From: Nocardia bovistercoris
Lineage (GTDB): Bacteria; Actinomycetota; Actinomycetes; Mycobacteriales; Mycobacteriaceae
Assembly (NCBI RefSeq): GCF_015674855.1
Contig: NZ_JADMLG010000007.1
Span: forward strand, 186,001-250,000
Reading direction: 5' to 3'
Length of the DNA stretch: 64,000 nt
In this document: one piece after another, positions 59,517 through 64,000 of the stretch
Layout of the letters: each line of letters begins with the position of its first letter
How positions within the stretch are numbered: the first letter of the stretch is position 1
Translations under genes and position numbers: made by a program
The notes under the pieces: model-generated
Seen by the model: only the letters and a program-made list of their open reading frames with translations
Told to the model about the DNA's origin: nothing
The model's database searches: none

Positions 59517-59625
59517 CAGTACCTCCGCCCGTCGCGCGAACTAGTCCACACTAGCTGGCTCGGCCGACAGTTTCGCCTAGGACGTGGGGTCGGGAGCGGC
59601 GGTGGCGAGGGATTTAATAACGGCC

Positions 59626-59910
59626 ATGACTAGTGAGCGCTCGCGCACGGAGACCAATCCCACACATTCGGTGACACTGTTGACGAGATCGGGCTGCGGA
59701 CTGTGCGTGACCGCGCTGGAACAGCTGCGTGTGATCTGCGGTGATTTCGGCATCGAACCGGACTCGATCGATGTCGACGAGGTCGCCGGAACCGACCCTG
59801 GCCTGCGCGCGGAGTTCGGGGACCGGCTGCCGGTGGTGTTGCTCGACGGGCGTGAGCACAGCTATTTCGACGTGGACGAACCCCGTTTGCGTGCCGATTT
59901 GCGTCGCTGA
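59626..59910 (+). CDS. Glutaredoxin-like protein (DUF836 type, Rv0508)
   Basis: ATG 59626 gives 94 residues. The thioredoxin-fold start is SVTLLTRSGCGLCVTALEQL with a CxxC site. It continues to DEVAGTDPGLRAEFGDRLPVVLLDG, with the cis-Pro at LPVVL. Members of this small family are predicted disulfide reductases; the physiological partner is unknown. It precedes the rex-hem operon by 265 bases, as Rv0508 precedes hemA. Confidence 0.88.
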   Translation: MTSERSRTETNPTHSVTLLTRSGCGLCVTALEQLRVICGDFGIEPDSIDVDEVAGTDPGLRAEFGDRLPVVLLDGREHSYFDVDEPRLRADLRR

Positions 59911-59980
59911 ACAAAAGCTGCTCACGGCCGATTCGTCGCGTCGCTGGTCGCGGCGGAAAATGAGGCCGAATTCACCGACT

Positions 59981-59998
59981 TTGTGAAGGGCTGCACAA
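59981..59998. promoter_or_regulatory. Rex operator (ROP) upstream of rex-hemACD
   Basis: The 18-base sequence TTGTGAAGGGCTGCACAA matches the consensus TTGTGAA-N4-TTCACAA at 13 of 14 defined positions. It lies 177 bases before the GTG start of rex. In Streptomyces Rex binds such sites when NADH is low and releases them when NADH is high, so the operon should be autoregulated by the NADH/NAD+ ratio. Confidence 0.8.
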
Positions 59999-60174
59999 GC
60001 AGTTACGGTGGTGGCACGCGACCCGCATACCGAGGCTGCGGGCACACCCCTGAAAATCCGAGTAATCCGAACCTTCGACCATGGCACCGGACCGCGCGGG
60101 ACTTGAGCATCGCACCGGGTCAGAGGTCGAGCGACGAACCGGATGCGAGCGATCCGGGACGAGGAGCCGACGAC

Positions 60175-61035
60175 GTGACAGAGCAGCATGAGGCGCCGGG
60201 CGGCGTCTCCGGCAGGGCTCTGCAGCGGACGGCGTCCGGTAGGGACATCCCGCAGGCCACCGTCGCGAGATTGGCCACCTATCTCCGGGTCCTGGCGATG
60301 CTGGCCGACGAAGGTGTGCTCATCGTATCGAGTGAGGAACTGGCTGTCGCGGCGGGTGTCAATTCGGCGAAGTTGCGCAAGGATCTGTCCTTCCTCGGCC
60401 CCAACGGCGTTCGCGGCGTCGGCTACGACGTCGCGAAGTTGCGGACCAGGATCGAGGACGTGCTCGGACTGTCCGGCGGGCACCGCGTGGTACTGGTCGG
60501 CGCGGGCAATCTGGGCCGGGCGCTGGTGGGTTACGGCGGATTCGCGCGCCGCGGCTTCACCGTGGTCGGCATCTTCGACAGCGACGCCTCGGTGATCGGG
60601 CGCACCGTGGCGGGTCTCACCGTCCGCGATGTGAAAGCGCTGGACGAGGCGGTCGTCGCTCTCGATCCAACCATCGCGGTCATCACCGTGCCCGACGACG
60701 CCGCCCAGGCGGTCTGCGACCGGCTGGTCGCCGCGGGCGTGCAATCCATCCTGAGTTTCGCGCCGAGTGTGCTCATGGCGCCGCCCGCCGTCGAGGTGCG
60801 CCGGGTCGATCTCGCGGTGGAGATGCAGATGCTCTCCTTCGAACGCACCCGCAACGCGGAATCCGAGCCGCTGGCCGAGGTGGTCTCGGGCCGGATCGCG
60901 CGCCGGGGGCCGAATTCACATGCCGCGCTCGGACATTCCGGGCCACACCAGGCGACCCACGCGGCCGCCGCACATCAGACGACAGCGCGTCAGGCAACGG
61001 AGCCAAGCAGCAAAGGTTCGGTGGTAACACCATGA
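60175..61035 (+). CDS. rex: Redox-sensing transcriptional repressor Rex
   Basis: GTG 60175, behind GAGGAGCC, gives 286 residues. The winged helix is IPQATVARLATYLRVLAMLA and VAAGVNSAKLRKDLSFLG; the NADH-binding Rossmann loop is VVLVGAGNLGRALVGYGGF; RRGFTVVGIFDSDASVIG follows. A 65-residue hydrophilic C-terminal tail rich in His, Ala and Thr is extra. Rex senses NADH and represses respiratory and haem genes; its own operator lies upstream. ATGA overlap with hemA. Confidence 0.95.
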   Translation: MTEQHEAPGGVSGRALQRTASGRDIPQATVARLATYLRVLAMLADEGVLIVSSEELAVAAGVNSAKLRKDLSFLGPNGVRGVGYDVAKLRTRIEDVLGLSGGHRVVLVGAGNLGRALVGYGGFARRGFTVVGIFDSDASVIGRTVAGLTVRDVKALDEAVVALDPTIAVITVPDDAAQAVCDRLVAAGVQSILSFAPSVLMAPPAVEVRRVDLAVEMQMLSFERTRNAESEPLAEVVSGRIARRGPNSHAALGHSGPHQATHAAAAHQTTARQATEPSSKGSVVTP

Positions 61036-62486
61036 GCGTTCTTCTCGTCGGGATCTCGCATCGCAGCGCGCCCGTGTCGATTCTGGAGAAGGTGGCGATC
61101 ACCGACACCGACCGACCGAAGCTGATCGACCGGATGCTGGCCTCGAGCCACGTGTCCGAGGCGATGATCGTGTCCACCTGCAACCGCGTCGAGGTCTACG
61201 CGGTGGTCGACGCCTTCCACGGCGGTCTCGCCGAGGTCGGTGAACTGCTCACCAGGCATTCCGGTCTGCCGCTGCCCGATCTCACCAAGCACGCCTACGT
61301 CCGCTACAGCGAGGCGGCCGCCGAACACCTGTTCGCGGTGGCTTCCGGACTCGATTCGATGGTGATCGGCGAGCAGCAGGTGCTCAGCCAGATCCGCAGC
61401 GCCTACGCGTCGGCCGACGCGCAGCAGGCGGTCGGGCGGACGCTGCACGAGTTGGCCCAGCACGCGTTGCGGGTCGGCAAGCGGGTGCATTCGGAGACCG
61501 GCATCGACCGCGCAGGCGCGTCGGTGGTTTCGGTCGCGCTGGACAAGGCGCGCACTGTGCTCGCCGCCGATTCCGCGCTCGCGGGCCATGCCGGGGGCGC
61601 GGTCGATTCGGCGCTGGTCGGGCGCACCGCCGTCGTGGTCGGCGCGGGCGCGATGGGCGGGCTCGCGGTGGCGCATCTCGGGCGCGGCGGCATCGGCCGG
61701 ATCATCGTGGTCAACCGGACCATCGAGCGCGCCCGGCGGCTGGCCGAGACCGCGAGCGGGTACGGCGTCGAGTCGAGTGCGCTGGAACTGTCCGGGCTCA
61801 CCGAGGCCATGGCCGCCGCCGATGTGGTGATCACCTGCACCGGCGCGGTCGGCGCGGTGGTGACGCTGGCCGATACGCACCGCGCGCTGGCCGATCGTGA
61901 GCGCGCCGACGGCGCCGAACGTCCGCTGGTGTTCTGTGACCTGGGCCTGCCGCGTGATGTCGAACACGCGGTCGCCGGTCTGCCCGGCGTCTCGGTGATC
62001 GATATCGAGACCTTGCAGCGCGATCCGGCCGCGGGCGCGGCCGCCGACGACACCGCCGCCGCGCGCGCGATCGTCGCCGACGAACTCGCCAGATATCTGG
62101 CGGGCCAGCGCATGGCCGAGGTGACGCCGACGGTGGCGGCGCTGCGTCAGCGCGCGGCCGAGGTGGTCGAGGCGGAACTGCTGCGGCTGGATTCGCGGCT
62201 GCCCGGTTTGGCCGATCCCGAACGCGACGAGGTCGCGCGCACCGTGCGCCGGGTCGTGGACAAACTGCTGCACGCGCCGACCGTGCGGGTCAAGCAGTTG
62301 GCCTCGACGCCGGGCGGCGACACCTACGCCGAGGCGTTGCGCGAGTTGTTCGAACTGAAACCCGGTGCGGCGCAAGCGGTTGCGGCGCCGATGGAGATCA
62401 GTACGATCTCGGGCGATCCCACCGCCGCGCTCGCCGACGACTTCACCACCGGCCATCCCGGCGCCGAACAGGGGAATCCACGATGA
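61032..62486 (+). CDS. hemA: Glutamyl-tRNA reductase
   Basis: The 484-residue protein has the catalytic Cys50 in VSTCNRVEVY, His near GISHRSAPVS, the NADPH-binding VVGAGAMGGLAVAHL, and a C-terminal dimerisation helix with LRDSRLPGL-like text (seen LRLDSRLPGLADPE). It reduces Glu-tRNA to glutamate-1-semialdehyde, the first step of C5 haem synthesis. Between residues ~178 and 194 is a small insertion (ALAGHAGGAVDSA). It overlaps rex and hemC by 4 bases each. Confidence 0.97.
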   Translation: MSVLLVGISHRSAPVSILEKVAITDTDRPKLIDRMLASSHVSEAMIVSTCNRVEVYAVVDAFHGGLAEVGELLTRHSGLPLPDLTKHAYVRYSEAAAEHLFAVASGLDSMVIGEQQVLSQIRSAYASADAQQAVGRTLHELAQHALRVGKRVHSETGIDRAGASVVSVALDKARTVLAADSALAGHAGGAVDSALVGRTAVVVGAGAMGGLAVAHLGRGGIGRIIVVNRTIERARRLAETASGYGVESSALELSGLTEAMAAADVVITCTGAVGAVVTLADTHRALADRERADGAERPLVFCDLGLPRDVEHAVAGLPGVSVIDIETLQRDPAAGAAADDTAAARAIVADELARYLAGQRMAEVTPTVAALRQRAAEVVEAELLRLDSRLPGLADPERDEVARTVRRVVDKLLHAPTVRVKQLASTPGGDTYAEALRELFELKPGAAQAVAAPMEISTISGDPTAALADDFTTGHPGAEQGNPR

Positions 62487-63514
62487 CGGCGCCCCTGGAC
62501 GAGACCAACGGGTCGACCGAGCGGGAAGGCAGGCGCTGGCGGATCGGCACGCGCGGCAGCCTGCTTGCGCGCACCCAGTCCGGCACGATCCGCGACGCGC
62601 TGATCGCGGCCGGGCACACGGCCGAACTGGTCATCGTGCAGACGCCGGGTGACCGGTCCGCCGAGCCGGTCAAGGACATCGGCGTTGGCGTGTTCACCTC
62701 CGCGCTGCGCGAGGAACTGGCCGCGGGGACCATCGATATCGCGGTCCACTCGTACAAGGATCTGCCGACCGCGCCCGACGCTCGTTTCACCATCGCGGCC
62801 GTGCCGCAGCGCGAGGACCCGCGTGACGCGCTGGTGGCGCGCGCGGGCATGGTGCTCGGCGAACTGCCTGCGGGCTCGCGGGTCGGCACGTCGGCGCCGC
62901 GCCGGTCCGCGCAGTTGGCGGCGCTCGGCCTCGGACTCGACATCGTGCCGCTGCGCGGCAACCTCGACACCAGACTCGCCGCGGTGCGCGACGGCGAACT
63001 CGACGCCGTACTGGTCGCGCGGGCGGGTCTGGCCAGGATCGGCAGACTCGACGCGGTCACCGAGGCGCTCGAACCCGTGCAGATGTTGCCCGCCCCCGCG
63101 CAGGGCGCCCTCGCGGTGGAATGCCGCGCGGGCGACGCGGAGCTGATCGAGGTGCTCGCCGCGCTCGACGATCCCGCCACCCGGGTATCGGTCGAGGCCG
63201 AACGCGCTCTGCTCGCCGAACTGGAGGCCGGATGTTCCGCCCCGGTCGGCGCGCTCGCCGAGGTCGTCGAATCGCTCGACGACGACGGCAGGATCTTCGA
63301 CGAGCTCTCGCTGCGCGGTTGCGCGGCCGCCGTCGACGGATCCGAGGTACTGCGGGCCTCCGTGGTCGGTTCGCCGCGGGATGCGGCCGAACTCGGCCGC
63401 GCGTTGGCCCGCGAACTGGTGGAGCTCGGCGCTCGCGAGCTCCTCACCGCGGAACCGGAGTCGAGTTCCGCCGACGACTTCACCCATCCCAGCCCAATGG
63501 AGAACAGCCGATGA
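62483..63514 (+). CDS. hemC: Porphobilinogen deaminase (hydroxymethylbilane synthase)
   Basis: The 343-residue protein has RIGTRGSLLARTQSG, HSYKDLPT, the substrate loop GTSAPRRSAQL, LRGNLDTRLA and the cofactor-attaching Cys in EAGCSAPVGALA. It polymerises four porphobilinogens to hydroxymethylbilane. The start overlaps the hemA stop (ATGA) and its stop overlaps hemD, making it the third gene of the chain. Confidence 0.97.
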   Translation: MTAPLDETNGSTEREGRRWRIGTRGSLLARTQSGTIRDALIAAGHTAELVIVQTPGDRSAEPVKDIGVGVFTSALREELAAGTIDIAVHSYKDLPTAPDARFTIAAVPQREDPRDALVARAGMVLGELPAGSRVGTSAPRRSAQLAALGLGLDIVPLRGNLDTRLAAVRDGELDAVLVARAGLARIGRLDAVTEALEPVQMLPAPAQGALAVECRAGDAELIEVLAALDDPATRVSVEAERALLAELEAGCSAPVGALAEVVESLDDDGRIFDELSLRGCAAAVDGSEVLRASVVGSPRDAAELGRALARELVELGARELLTAEPESSSADDFTHPSPMENSR

Positions 63515-64000
63515 GCAGCCGAGCCACGAAGAAGCACCCCGGTCGGATCCTTTTCGTCGGGTCGGGTCCCGGTGACCCGGCGCTGCTCACCGTGCGCGCA
63601 CGCGAGGTGCTCGGGCGCGCCACGCTGGCCTTCACCGATCCCGATGTGGACAGGGGCGTGCTCGCTCTGATCGGCACGGCGGTCGAGGAGAACGAGGACG
63701 GCACGCGTCCGGTCGACGTGCGTCCCGCGCTCGGTGAACCGGCCGAGGTGGCGAAGACGCTGATCGCGGAGGCGCGCGCCGGACACGACGTGGTGCGGGT
63801 GGTCGCCGGTGATCCGCTGACCACCGACGCGGTCATCAACGAGGTCAACACCGTCACCCGTTCGCACATGGTGTTCGAGGTGTTGCCGGGTCTGCCTTCG
63901 GGTTCGGCGGTCCCGAGTTACGCGGGCATCGCGTTGGGTTCCGGGCACACCGAGGCCGATGTGCGCGGCGAGGTCGACTGGGCGGCCCTGGCCACCGGGC
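63511..64000 (+). CDS. hemD: Uroporphyrinogen-III C-methyltransferase / synthase fusion, 3' truncated by the window edge
   Basis: 163 residues are visible from ATG 63511, which overlaps the hemC stop. The N-terminal part is a CobA/SumT-type SAM methyltransferase: RILFVGSGPGDPALLTVRAR, VVAGDPLTTDAVINEV and EVLPGLPSGSAVPSYAGI. In actinobacteria this domain is fused to HemD (uroporphyrinogen-III synthase); that half would lie beyond the window. The protein would feed both haem and corrin/sirohaem pathways. Confidence 0.88.
   Translation, partial: MSSRATKKHPGRILFVGSGPGDPALLTVRAREVLGRATLAFTDPDVDRGVLALIGTAVEENEDGTRPVDVRPALGEPAEVAKTLIAEARAGHDVVRVVAGDPLTTDAVINEVNTVTRSHMVFEVLPGLPSGSAVPSYAGIALGSGHTEADVRGEVDWAALATG

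Overview
The window is about 64 kb of high-GC actinobacterial chromosome. The gene content (mycothiol enzyme MshA, SenX3-RegX3, HbhA-like adhesin, EspG-like protein, lipoprotein L,D-transpeptidase, ribosomal protein bS22) and the gene order point to a mycolic-acid-containing actinomycete, most likely Nocardia or a close relative. From memory of the Mycobacterium tuberculosis map, the order matches Rv0468 (fadB2) to Rv0511 (hemD), with Nocardia-type insertions and without the mycobacterial cyclopropane synthases (umaA, pcaA, cmaA2). No tRNA, rRNA, CRISPR array, prophage or complete IS element was seen.

Layout. 1-8.4 kb: 3' part of a 3-hydroxyacyl-CoA dehydrogenase, a full-length MetE homologue, an AI-2E-type membrane protein, a zinc alcohol dehydrogenase, an HtrA-like protease and a VKOR/DsbA-like oxidative-folding pair. 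8.8-14.7 kb: EspG-like protein, PPK2 polyphosphate kinase, a methyltransferase overlapping a saccharopine-dehydrogenase-like reductase, an ABC1 kinase and a TetR regulator. 15.2-18.2 kb: DUF445 protein, XRE regulator coupled to hbhA, DUF2516 protein. 18.4-23.2 kb: alpha/beta hydrolase, purU, GNAT, deoC and an M20 amidohydrolase. 23.2-31.3 kb: a nitrogen cluster (GltS-like three-subunit set, type III glutamine synthetase, FAD amine oxidoreductase, ammonium transporter, XRE-cupin regulator). 31.3-45.6 kb: envelope and central genes (LmeA-like, AbiEi-like, two DUF2505 paralogues, murB, L,D-transpeptidase, mscL, SDR, mshA, YbjN, ROK, phosphoglycerate mutase, CocE-type hydrolase). 45.9-59.9 kb: senX3-regX3, Ppx, a repeat-rich membrane protein, proC, BldC-like regulator, bS22, an epimerase/acyltransferase pair, SerB1-like phosphatase, glutaredoxin. 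60.2-64 kb: rex-hemA-hemC-hemD, each joined to the next by an ATGA overlap, behind a near-consensus Rex operator; hemD runs off the end.

The most unusual signals are: (1) the MetE homologue keeps the fold and the homocysteine-site motifs but has lost three of four zinc ligands (two Cys and the Glu) and a folate-site Trp; (2) a 92-bp palindromic element is present twice, with compensatory changes in its stem, once directly in front of that MetE gene and once in front of the DUF445 gene; (3) the convergent deoC/amidohydrolase junction has been tandemly triplicated in a ~105-bp unit and has decayed; (4) the nitrogen cluster contains a glutamate-synthase-like FMN subunit without the usual Fe-S cysteines and repeated TTTCA/TGAAA palindromes in its divergent promoter; (5) an orphan AbiEi-type regulator has nested inverted repeats over its start codon.

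Gene starts were chosen by ribosome-binding sites, overlaps and remembered family N-termini. Functions are inferred from motifs seen in the translations, without database searches.
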